A stretch of 8,700 bases of DNA from Actinomycetota bacterium (GTDB lineage: Bacteria; Actinomycetota; Acidimicrobiia; IMCC26256): contig WLHA01000032.1 in assembly GCA_009702955.1 (NCBI GenBank), positions 1 through 8,700 of the forward strand, read 5' to 3'. This document shows, in pieces, positions 1-6,728 of this stretch. The position numbers and the translations under genes were made by a program. Positions within the stretch are counted from its first letter, which is position 1. Every line of letters starts with the position of its first letter. The notes beneath the pieces were generated by a model, which searched no databases, was not told where the DNA came from, and saw only the letters and a program-made list of their open reading frames with translations.

Positions 1-409
1 GTGCAACGAATGTTCCGTTCATCCCGACCTCAAGAATCAGGATAAGGGCTAGGAACGCCTTCGGGTTATGCGGCTCTGGGAAGTGGTTCCATGAGTAGAT
101 GATGCAGAGGATCGTGATCAGCATCGACAGTGCGAACATTGGGAGAGCAATGCCGTCTATGCCGAGGTGGTAGCGAGCATCGATCACCGGAATCCAGCTC
201 TTGTTCACAACGAACTGGAGGGTCCCAGACCTGTTGTAATTGAACCTCGTGAGGATCCCAATGCCTACGGCAGCCGTGACGATGGTTGTCAGGAGCGCGA
301 TGACCTTGACGGTCTGCTCCTGAGCCTTCGGCGTGGCTAATACCAGCACGAGACCGACTGCGGGGAGGAAGACCGCGAGGGTCAGTGCCCAACTGTCGAA
401 CCAATTCAT
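1..409 (-). CDS. nuoM: NADH-quinone oxidoreductase subunit M (NuoM), N-terminal part
   Basis: This is the first 136 codons of NuoM, an antiporter-like proton-pumping subunit of the membrane arm of complex I; the rest lies beyond the left edge. Translation from the ATG at 409-407 begins MNWFDSWALTLAVFLPAVGL, a first membrane helix. It is followed by a second helix (about 34-54), the periplasmic stretch SWIPVIDARYHLGIDGIALP (71-90), typical of NuoM, then another helix and ELVGMN-like residues (EVGMNGTF, 127-134). The RYHLGIDG signature separates it from NuoL and NuoN. The conserved pumping Glu and Lys residues would lie just outside the window. The start is fixed by a strong AGGAGG nine bases upstream. 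The gene follows nuoL after 17 bp and is surely in the same transcript. A longer open frame over 66-641 on this strand is out of frame with it and is not real. Confidence 0.95.
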   Translation of the reverse strand, partial: MNWFDSWALTLAVFLPAVGLVLVLATPKAQEQTVKVIALLTTIVTAAVGIGILTRFNYNRSGTLQFVVNKSWIPVIDARYHLGIDGIALPMFALSMLITILCIIYSWNHFPEPHNPKAFLALILILEVGMNGTFVA

Positions 410-418
410 TTAAAGAAT

Positions 419-424
419 CCTCCT
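419..424 (-). promoter_or_regulatory. Shine-Dalgarno sequence of nuoM
   Basis: A full AGGAGG lies nine bases before the nuoM ATG, inside the 17-bp nuoL-nuoM gap. It is the strongest ribosome binding site in the window. It supports both the ATG at 409 and independent initiation of nuoM rather than coupling by overlap. Confidence 0.85.
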
Positions 425-426
425 GA

Positions 427-2559
427 TTACTTTGCGAGAATGAGCGCGATACTGAATATCGCGATCGCAATGACGATGAGCAGCGCGTAACGCTGTACCT
501 GACCAGACTGCAGTCGACGAAGAAGCCCTCCGGCCTCCCCTGTCTCCTTAGCAAGCCCGTTATATGCAGAGTCGACCGTACCTTGATCGACATATTTGTA
601 GAGACCGCGCCCCAATGCGGGTGCTCCTCGTCCGATGCCATTTACGACACCATCGAGAATGTTCTGGTTGAACCAGTAAGCGCTCCGAGCCAACGGCCCC
701 TTGACACCCCCAACCACAACGTCGGTGTAAAGCACATCGAGGTAGTACTTATTGACGAGGAATGTGTAACCGCCGCGTGCCGCAGCGTTGCGCTGTGTAA
801 GACCTTTGAAAGGTCCGAGTTGATCCTTGCGGAACCACAGGAATGAGCAGACTCCAACCGAGAGCAAGACAGCCATCACCGAGACCGCTGCGAGTAGCCC
901 CTCGAACTGCGGCACCACTACCTCTGGGAAGGCTTGGCGAGGCTCGACGTACTCCATGAACTTCTCAATTCCAAGTGGAGCCGCATTAGCAAGACCGGCA
1001 ACAGTACTGAATACCGCCAGAATAATTAGAGGAACCGTGATGGCTTTAGGCGACTCATGCGGGTGGTGGTGACCGCGGTACTCGCCGAAGAATGTGAGGT
1101 AGATGCAGCGCGTCATGTAAGCGGCAGTTAGCACCGCACCTGCTATTCCGATGATCTGGAAGAAGTGGAACCCACTCTGGCCGGCAGTCGCAAGAATTTC
1201 ATCCTTGGACCAGAAGCCCGCAAGTGGAACGATCCCTGCGAGAGCTGCGGAACCAATCATGAAGGTTGCAAATGTGATCGGCATGAACTTACGCAGACCA
1301 CCCATGTCTTTCTTCATATCGAAAGAGTGGTGCGACCCTGAATGACTAATTGAACCAGCGCCGAGGAAGAGCAGCGCCTTGAAGAACGCGTGAGTGAAGA
1401 GGTGGAAGATTGCGCCGACCCATGCACCGACGCCTAGGCCCATGACCATGTAACCGAGTTGGCTGATAGTTGAGTAGGCAAGGACCTTCTTGATGTCGTC
1501 CTGCACAAATGCGAGGAGCGCACCGACGATGATTGTGATGGCACCGATAATCGCCATCGGGTTCATACCGCCATCGGCGATCGAGAAGCCCTGCCAGAAG
1601 ACGCCGTACAGGCGAGCCCCAAGATATACGCCGGCAACAACCATCGTTGCAGCGTGAATCAGTGCAGATACAGGTGTCGGGCCAGCCATTGCATCTGGGA
1701 GCCAGGTATGGAGTGGGAACTGTCCACTCTTTCCGATAATCCCCATGAGCAGAAGCGATGCGCCGACCAACCAGATGGTGTGCCCACCACGACCGGCCAA
1801 AGCAGCTTCGTTGATCTCGGTGAGGTTGAAGGTCTGACCGGCAGCGAAGAAGGTGACAATTACTCCAAGTAGAAGCCCGATGTCGCCAGTGCGCGTTGTG
1901 AGGAAAGCCTTAATTGCTGCATTTGAGTTTGGCTTCTCCTCCCACCAGTGGCCGATGAGCATGAAGGAGCAGACACCAACAAGCTCCCAGCCGGTGAGGA
2001 GCATTAGGGAGTTGTCCGCCACTACAAGGATGAGCATCGAACCAGTAAAGAGGCTCAGGGCAGCATAGAAATACGTGTAACGAGTGTCGTGCTCCATGTA
2101 CGCGGTTGAGTACACGTGCACGAGTAGCGAGATGAATGTGACGACGAAGAGCATCATCACGGCCAGGCCGTCGATCTGTATCCCAGCGCTGAACCTGATT
2201 AGGCCGTTTGACCACCAGTCCCATGTCTGCGTTATCGGTGCGATTCCGCTCTCCGCACCAACACCGCCATGGAACACAAGGCTCTTGCCTAATCCGGATA
2301 GAGCAGAACCACCCTCACCCTCTAGAGATTTTTCTACGTGCTGAATCCACTGGAAGGCGGTGATGCATGACATCACGAACGCCGCGCCTACCGCTGTGAT
2401 CCCTACCTCTGCACCCCGCTTCGGCATGCGCTTCCCGAAGAGAAGAATCGTTACGAAGGACAGAACCATGAGCAACGGGATTACCCAGGCATGGGAAATG
2501 AGCCACGGAGCAGCGATCTCTGCCTTCTCTGTTGTTGTCTCTACTGCGAGTCTGTACAT
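427..2559 (-). CDS. nuoL: NADH-quinone oxidoreductase subunit L (NuoL)
   Basis: NuoL is the distal antiporter-like subunit of complex I, with a long lateral helix along the membrane arm. The 710-residue product carries the family signatures: LLTGWELVGVCSFMLIGHW with the pumping Glu192, GKSGQFPLHTWLPDAMAGPT with Lys277, SALIHAATMVVAGVY (298-312), DIKKVLAYSTISQLGYM (355-371), HLFTHAFFKALLF (386-398) and GFWSKDEIL (448-456). The C-terminal 150 residues include an amphipathic stretch and a last membrane helix (about 690-709), as expected for the lateral helix and its anchor. A His-rich loop (GHHHPHES) lies at 497-503. The N-terminal tail and the loop at about 71-120 look longer than in E. coli NuoL. 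The ATG at 2559 lies 10 bp after the nuoK stop; its ribosome binding site is weak (AAGGG, far upstream), so a nearby alternative start cannot be excluded. Mrp antiporter subunits are related, but the context decides for NuoL. Confidence 0.97.
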   Translation of the reverse strand: MYRLAVETTTEKAEIAAPWLISHAWVIPLLMVLSFVTILLFGKRMPKRGAEVGITAVGAAFVMSCITAFQWIQHVEKSLEGEGGSALSGLGKSLVFHGGVGAESGIAPITQTWDWWSNGLIRFSAGIQIDGLAVMMLFVVTFISLLVHVYSTAYMEHDTRYTYFYAALSLFTGSMLILVVADNSLMLLTGWELVGVCSFMLIGHWWEEKPNSNAAIKAFLTTRTGDIGLLLGVIVTFFAAGQTFNLTEINEAALAGRGGHTIWLVGASLLLMGIIGKSGQFPLHTWLPDAMAGPTPVSALIHAATMVVAGVYLGARLYGVFWQGFSIADGGMNPMAIIGAITIIVGALLAFVQDDIKKVLAYSTISQLGYMVMGLGVGAWVGAIFHLFTHAFFKALLFLGAGSISHSGSHHSFDMKKDMGGLRKFMPITFATFMIGSAALAGIVPLAGFWSKDEILATAGQSGFHFFQIIGIAGAVLTAAYMTRCIYLTFFGEYRGHHHPHESPKAITVPLIILAVFSTVAGLANAAPLGIEKFMEYVEPRQAFPEVVVPQFEGLLAAVSVMAVLLSVGVCSFLWFRKDQLGPFKGLTQRNAAARGGYTFLVNKYYLDVLYTDVVVGGVKGPLARSAYWFNQNILDGVVNGIGRGAPALGRGLYKYVDQGTVDSAYNGLAKETGEAGGLLRRLQSGQVQRYALLIVIAIAIFSIALILAK

Positions 2560-2569
2560 AGTTATGAAA

Positions 2570-2869
2570 TCAGCCCTTCAGTTGTTGGGCCTGATCAAGG
2601 TCCGGGCTGCGGAAATTACGGAACAAGAGGAGAATGATCGCGAGACCTACGCCAACCTCGGCAGCAGCAATCGTGATCACGAAGAGAACAAAGATCTGCC
2701 CGCTCGTATCTTTTAGGTAAGCAGAGAATGCGATGAGATTGAGGTTCACGGCGTTGAGCATCAACTCAATGCTCATAAGGACAAGCACGCCGTTACGGCG
2801 AACAAGTACTCCATAGATACCGATGGAGAAAATCACGGCTGAGAGGATGAGGAACTGGTTGAGAATCAT
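2570..2869 (-). CDS. nuoK: NADH-quinone oxidoreductase subunit K (NuoK)
   Basis: NuoK is a small three-helix subunit in the central axis of the membrane arm, homologous to mitochondrial ND4L and to MrpC. The protein is 99 residues, the usual bacterial length. It has two conserved buried acidic residues, Glu35 in LMSIELMLNAVNLNL and Glu71 in TIAAAEVGVGLAI, matching Glu36 and Glu72 of E. coli NuoK. Both are needed for proton translocation in the family. Its ATG overlaps the nuoJ stop by one base (TGATG), and an AGGAG at 2880-2876 lies six bases upstream, so initiation is probably coupled to nuoJ termination but also has its own binding site. Confidence 0.97.
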   Translation of the reverse strand: MILNQFLILSAVIFSIGIYGVLVRRNGVLVLMSIELMLNAVNLNLIAFSAYLKDTSGQIFVLFVITIAAAEVGVGLAIILLLFRNFRSPDLDQAQQLKG

Positions 2870-3357
2870 CAGTCTCTCCTCGCCAGGACAATCGCTCCGA
2901 CCAGCGCAGCGAGCAGGAGAATCGAGACCGCCTCGAATGGCACGATATAGAGACGGAATATGTCCGATGAGAGCACCGAGGTCTTGGTAGGCGCATCGAT
3001 AACTACTTTGGAGTTACCGAATGCATCAACGAGGAGAGCAGTAAGGGTGCCCACCAAGGCAAGGCAGGCTACGAATGCGGGCATTCTCTGTGAGTTATCG
3101 AGATCTAGGTCGCCCATTGGTGAACGGGTAAGCATGATCCCGAACAAGAAGAGAATTACAACGGCACCGATATAGATCAGTACCTGTACCCATGCAACAA
3201 ACTCTGCTGCAAGGAGGATGTACTGAGCAGCTGCACCTGCAAGAACAATCACGAGGTAGAGGGCAGCGTGGACAACATTGCTCGTACGTACAACGCCAAT
3301 AGCGCTGAGCACCATCGCTATTGCGATGATCCAGAAGGCGACGTTCTGAGCAACCAT
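2869..3357 (-). CDS. nuoJ: NADH-quinone oxidoreductase subunit J (NuoJ)
   Basis: NuoJ (ND6 homologue) is a five-helix membrane subunit near the quinone-chamber end of complex I. Its third helix carries a pi-bulge that changes during turnover. The 162-residue product shows the signature FVAWVQVLIYIGAVVILFLF (53-72), including Tyr62 of the conserved YIGAV segment, and ends in FEAVSILLLAALVGAIVLAR, the typical last helix. A hydrophilic loop (about 80-92) separates helices three and four, and a second (112-130) precedes the last helix. The ATG overlaps the nuoI stop by one base (TAATG), and the gene ends one base into nuoK. A purine-rich stretch (AAAGG) precedes the start. The E. coli protein is somewhat longer at the C-terminus; here the protein stops straight after helix five. 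Confidence 0.96.
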   Translation of the reverse strand: MVAQNVAFWIIAIAMVLSAIGVVRTSNVVHAALYLVIVLAGAAAQYILLAAEFVAWVQVLIYIGAVVILFLFGIMLTRSPMGDLDLDNSQRMPAFVACLALVGTLTALLVDAFGNSKVVIDAPTKTSVLSSDIFRLYIVPFEAVSILLLAALVGAIVLARRD

Positions 3358-3845
3358 TACTTCTTCGCCTTTGCAACAGGCGCAGCGCCAACCTCTAGAG
3401 GCTCAACCTCGGGAACAGTGTGGAACCATTCGCCGAGTCGGTCCTTGTTGTGGAGGAGGCTTGCAATGTTGGGCTCGGAGTACTCGTACTCTGGGCTCCA
3501 GAAGAGGGCATCAAATGGGCAGACCTCGACACAGATTCCGCAGTACATGCAGAGGGCATAATCGATATCGAAGCGATCTAGAAGGTTCACAGCACGCGGT
3601 CGTCCACCCTCGCGGCGAGCAGGGCGCTCCTCTTTGTGTCCTTCGATATAGATGCACCAGTCTGGGCAGGCGCGGCTGCAGAGCATGCATGAGGTGCAGT
3701 TGTCTTCGTGCAGGGCGATAACGCCACGTGAGCGCGCTGGTGGCTGCTCTTTCTCGTGCGGGTACTGCACGGTGACGGCGCCTTTAAGCATCGTCTTAAA
3801 GGTGATACCGAGACCACCTATGAGACCGGGGAGTTTGAAGGCCAT
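3357..3845 (-). CDS. nuoI: NADH-quinone oxidoreductase subunit I (NuoI), 2x[4Fe-4S]
   Basis: NuoI (TYKY homologue) is a peripheral electron-transfer subunit carrying clusters N6a and N6b, which pass electrons to N2 in NuoB. With the ATG at 3845 it has 162 residues. There are two complete ferredoxin motifs: Cys50, 53, 56 and 60 (CTSCMLCSRACP) and Cys99, 102, 105 and 109 (CMYCGICVEVCP). The next residues, FDALFWSPEYEYSE, are strongly like the truncated-cluster NuoI of actinobacteria. An extra Cys64 lies in CPDWCIYI. The C-terminal tail is Ala/Lys-rich (VAKAKK). The start overlaps the nuoH stop by one base (TAATG), with AAGGTGG seven bases upstream. The open frame continues upstream to 3914, but that extension lies inside nuoH and has no family resemblance. 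Confidence 0.97.
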   Translation of the reverse strand: MAFKLPGLIGGLGITFKTMLKGAVTVQYPHEKEQPPARSRGVIALHEDNCTSCMLCSRACPDWCIYIEGHKEERPARREGGRPRAVNLLDRFDIDYALCMYCGICVEVCPFDALFWSPEYEYSEPNIASLLHNKDRLGEWFHTVPEVEPLEVGAAPVAKAKK

Positions 3846-4873
3846 TAGAAAGCCACCTTGATAATCGCCGTGATAATGATGTTTGCGAGCGCAATCGGAA
3901 TCAAGAACTTCCACGCAATCGCTTGGAGTTGGTCCTCACGAAGACGAGGATAGGTGAAGCGCACCCAGAACATCAGGAATGCAACTCCCATGAGTTTGAC
4001 GAACAAAACCAACGGCCCAAGTAGCTCCGCTGATAGGCCGTGTACCCCAGGCAGGGACCAACCACCGAGAAAGAGCGTCGCAGCGAGTGCCGCGAAGGCT
4101 GTGGCGGTACCGAACTCGCCGATGAAGAAGAAGAGGAACCGAAAGCCGGAGTACTCAACCATGTAGCCAGCGACGAGTTCGCTCTCAGCAACTGGCATGT
4201 CGAATGGGGTCTGGCTCAACTCCGCCTGGGCTGCGATCATGAAGAGCAGGAACCCGATGATCTGCGTGAAGATGAACGGGTTACCTATTCCGCTCCACCC
4301 AAAGATCGAACCATTCTGCTGTGCTGAGACGATTCCCTGCAGGCTCATTGTGCCCGCCTGCATCACGACTCCGACTACAGCGAGGAGGAGTGGAAGCTCG
4401 TAAGCAATTAACTGCCCTGCTGCGCGAAGAGCACCCATCAATGCAAACTTGTTTGCGCTAGACCAACCGGCCATGAGCACTCCGATTACGGAGAGGCTCG
4501 AGACCGCTAGGGCATAGAAAACTCCAACATCGAGATTAGCTACAACTGCTACTGGTCCAACAGGTATTACAACGAACATCAAGAACGTCGAGATAACAAC
4601 TACTACTGGCGCAAAGGCGAAGACTCGACGGTCTGCATCCTCCGGGATGATGTCTTCTTTCTGAAGGAACTTAAGTCCGTCGCCTACAAGCTGGAACCAG
4701 CCATGGAATCCACCTGGATCCATTGGGCCGAGTCGGCTCTGCATGTGGCTCATCATTTTGAGCAAGAAGGTGTAGCCGAGCACGAGCGCGCCGAGCGGCA
4801 CGATCATGAGGATTACAAGCGCCTTAAACGCAAGCATCCATCCCCAGCCAATCTCCAACGCGAGAACACTCAT
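3845..4873 (-). CDS. nuoH: NADH-quinone oxidoreductase subunit H (NuoH)
   Basis: NuoH (ND1 homologue) is the eight-helix heel subunit that forms much of the quinone-entry chamber and joins the peripheral arm to the membrane arm. The 342-residue product carries the expected motifs: SRLGPMDPGGFHGWFQ then GDGLKFLQKEDIIP (46-77), GWSSANKFALMGALRAAGQ (136-154), AELSQTPFDMPVAES followed by ELVAGYMVEYSG (217-243), and WVRFTYPRLREDQL (303-316). The loop AELSQTPFDMPVAESE holds the conserved acidic residues facing the quinone cavity. It starts inside the nuoD stop codon with a 4-bp ATGA overlap. In a 14-subunit operon nuoE, nuoF and nuoG would lie between nuoD and nuoH; here there is no room for them. 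Confidence 0.98.
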   Translation of the reverse strand: MSVLALEIGWGWMLAFKALVILMIVPLGALVLGYTFLLKMMSHMQSRLGPMDPGGFHGWFQLVGDGLKFLQKEDIIPEDADRRVFAFAPVVVVISTFLMFVVIPVGPVAVVANLDVGVFYALAVSSLSVIGVLMAGWSSANKFALMGALRAAGQLIAYELPLLLAVVGVVMQAGTMSLQGIVSAQQNGSIFGWSGIGNPFIFTQIIGFLLFMIAAQAELSQTPFDMPVAESELVAGYMVEYSGFRFLFFFIGEFGTATAFAALAATLFLGGWSLPGVHGLSAELLGPLVLFVKLMGVAFLMFWVRFTYPRLREDQLQAIAWKFLIPIALANIIITAIIKVAF

Positions 4874-6108
4874 CGGTCAATGTCCCCGAGAATGAAGTAG
4901 AGCGAAGCAAGGATGGTCACAACATCAGGCACGTATACGCCTCGAAGCATCCACGGGAGTATTGAGACATTGCTAAATGATGCAGAGCGAATCTTTACGC
5001 GGAATGGTCCGGTACCGCCCTTGGAGACGACGTAGTACCCCATCTGACCCAATGGGTTCTCGGTCTCAACCCATGCCTCGCCTGCCGGCACCTTGATGAT
5101 GCGAGCGACCTTGGCCATGATCGGCCCAGCAGGCATCTTGTCGAGCAACTGCAGCACCATGCGTGCCGACTCGCGAGTCTCTTGGAGTCGCACCCAGTAA
5201 CGGGCGAATGAGTCGCCATCGGGGTGAGTAAATACCTCAAAATCAAGCTCAGGGTATGCAAGGTATGGAGCACCATCACGGCGAAGATCCCAATCGACGC
5301 CAGAGGCGCGGAGGTTTGATCCGGAGACTCCATAGGAAGCCCCGAGCTCTCCAGGGATGATCCCGACGGAGCGCGTGCGTGCCTGAAAGATCTCGTTACC
5401 AAGCACAAGATCCTCGAACACATCGCATGCATCAAGCACGATCTTCATGACGTTTCGAGTCTCAGCGATCCATCCCCAAGGCAGATCGTCCTTGAGCCCG
5501 CCGATTCGATTGAAGTTGGGGTGGAAACGCCCACCGGTTGCTGACTCAATCAAGTTGAGAACGTGCTCACGATCGCGGAAACCATAGAACGCTGGAGTGA
5601 GTGCTCCAACCTGCAGCCCCATCTCTCCGAGGAAGAGCAAGAAGGTTGCTATACGAGAGAGCTCGGTGAGCGCTGTGCGAATGTATTGAGCACGCGGCGG
5701 TGCCTCAATCTCCATCAACTGCTCAGCAGCATGCACAAATGGAACCTCGTTTGCGAAACTGCTCAACCAGTCGATTCGGTTGATCAGTGTCGTGACCTGC
5801 GGATAGGTACGGAACTCCGTGAGTTTCTCGTAGCCACGGTGCATGTACCCGATTACCGGATCGGCAGCGATTACGCGCTCTCCATCGAGGCGCACAACGA
5901 GTCGAAGTGTTCCGTGAGTAGCGGGGTGCTGCGGGCCAAGGTTGATGATCATGTCGCCGGTATCGAGCTCGACATTCACTCGAGCATCGGCAAGGTGGCG
6001 CTGCAGACCGGGGTCTACCTCAAAAGCAGGGATATCTTTAAAATCAGGGCCGGGGTTAAAATCAGGGCCGGAGTTGGTGGGTACGGATGGCTGCTCAGTT
6101 GTGCTCAT
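4870..6108 (-). CDS. nuoD: NADH-quinone oxidoreductase subunit D (NuoD)
   Basis: NuoD (49-kDa homologue, related to the large subunit of [NiFe] hydrogenases) lines the quinone headgroup site next to cluster N2. The product has 412 residues. Key motifs are INLGPQHPATHGTLRL with His61 and His65 (Thermus Nqo4 His34 and His38), IGYMHRGYEKL (86-96), and the C-terminal SNVSILPWMLRGVYVPDVV then LGDIDR. Hydrogenase-type Cys pairs at the ends are absent, as expected for NuoD. Aligned without gaps from His65, the quinone-binding Tyr87 of Thermus Nqo4 falls on Trp114 (RIDWLSSF), an unusual substitution. The first 45 residues are a Pro-rich, weakly conserved leader containing a duplicated hexapeptide (NSGPDF/NPGPDF). 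The ATG overlaps the nuoC stop (ATGA), and the gene ends in the same way at nuoH. Confidence 0.98.
   Translation of the reverse strand: MSTTEQPSVPTNSGPDFNPGPDFKDIPAFEVDPGLQRHLADARVNVELDTGDMIINLGPQHPATHGTLRLVVRLDGERVIAADPVIGYMHRGYEKLTEFRTYPQVTTLINRIDWLSSFANEVPFVHAAEQLMEIEAPPRAQYIRTALTELSRIATFLLFLGEMGLQVGALTPAFYGFRDREHVLNLIESATGGRFHPNFNRIGGLKDDLPWGWIAETRNVMKIVLDACDVFEDLVLGNEIFQARTRSVGIIPGELGASYGVSGSNLRASGVDWDLRRDGAPYLAYPELDFEVFTHPDGDSFARYWVRLQETRESARMVLQLLDKMPAGPIMAKVARIIKVPAGEAWVETENPLGQMGYYVVSKGGTGPFRVKIRSASFSNVSILPWMLRGVYVPDVVTILASLYFILGDIDR
6038..6073 (-). repeat. 18-bp tandem duplication inside nuoD
   Basis: Two adjacent 18-bp units (plus-strand TTAAAATCAGGGCCGGGG and the same with one change, GGAG at the end) lie head to tail. 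They are in frame with nuoD and encode NPGPDF and NSGPDF at residues 18-23 and 12-17. With only one mismatch between copies, this looks like a fairly recent slippage or duplication event in the variable N-terminal leader. Confidence 0.9.
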
Positions 6109-6728
6109 GCTTCACCCGCCTCGTCTTTTGAGTCTTCGTCGCTCTCTGATCCAGGCATTGGTTCAACATCTGTGAGCCCTGGCCATGGCTTGACCTCGCG
6201 CGCAAGTAATGGAAAATCTTTGCGGAGTGGGTGTCCCTCAAACTCCCAAGGAAGGTAGAGGTGCCGGAGGCTTGGGTGTCCATCGAAGACAACTCCGTAC
6301 ATCTCCCAGCACTCGCGCTCGTGCCAATCTGCGCCCGGGTAAACAGATACCCACGACTCGCAGTGCGGGGCAGCCTCATCGAGATCGGCTTTGATCGTAA
6401 AACCAATGTGCTGAGAGGTTGACTGCACATGAGCGAATACTTGAAACCGTCCGGCGCTACCCGCTGCACCGAAGGTCATCTCCTTGGGCTGCGCTGGGGT
6501 CGAGGTATCTCCCTCGATTAGCCCAACAGTCGGTGCTGGCATCCAGTCGATACCGGAGATGAAGGAGAGATAGTTGCAGCCAAGTTCTTTACGTGCGGTC
6601 TCTGCGACACTCCGCCACGATTCAAGGCGAACGCGCAGAACAAGATTTCCACATGCCTCTGCATGCTCGATGACGGAGTCACCGAGAGCCTCTGTAACAC
6701 GAGTAGTTAATACTTCAAGATCAGACAA
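6105..6728 (-). CDS. nuoC: NADH-quinone oxidoreductase subunit C (NuoC)
   Basis: NuoC (30-kDa homologue) is a structural subunit of the connecting module that packs against NuoD and NuoB; it has no cofactor. The product has 207 residues with the diagnostic motif WHERECWEMYGVVFDGHPSL then RKDFPL (135-174), matching the family pattern E-R-E-x-W/Y-x-M-x-G-x-x-F-x-G-H-P. A loop of about 30 residues (62-92, PAPTVGLIEGDTST and on) interrupts the ferredoxin-like fold before FQVFAHV and looks longer than usual. The C-terminus is acidic (SESDEDSKDEAGEA). The gene is fused to neither nuoB nor nuoD. It begins with TTG at 6728, overlapping the end of nuoB by 8 bp; no in-frame ATG or GTG lies just upstream. 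GGAG lies about ten bases before the TTG, so the start is fairly but not fully certain. Confidence 0.95.
   Translation of the reverse strand: MSDLEVLTTRVTEALGDSVIEHAEACGNLVLRVRLESWRSVAETARKELGCNYLSFISGIDWMPAPTVGLIEGDTSTPAQPKEMTFGAAGSAGRFQVFAHVQSTSQHIGFTIKADLDEAAPHCESWVSVYPGADWHERECWEMYGVVFDGHPSLRHLYLPWEFEGHPLRKDFPLLAREVKPWPGLTDVEPMPGSESDEDSKDEAGEA

Noticed and set aside
66..641. A 191-residue minus-strand open frame across the nuoL end and nuoM start
   Set aside because: It is the wrong frame over the true nuoM (ATG at 409), whose translation shows clear NuoM motifs; the shadow product has Arg/His/Ser-rich low-complexity composition.
427..2559. An Mrp-type Na+/H+ antiporter operon as the identity of the membrane genes
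   Set aside because: NuoB, C, D, H and I are all present with intact motifs, and neither MrpE/F/G-like genes nor their order is seen.
3357..3914. A 185-residue NuoI starting at 3914
   Set aside because: The first 23 residues lie within nuoH and are not NuoI-like. The ATG at 3845 has AAGGTGG upstream and gives a normal N-terminus.
5563..6258. A 231-residue plus-strand open frame opposite nuoD and nuoC
   Set aside because: It lies fully antisense to two well-conserved genes, shows no recognisable domain, and is explained by the codon bias of the opposite strand.
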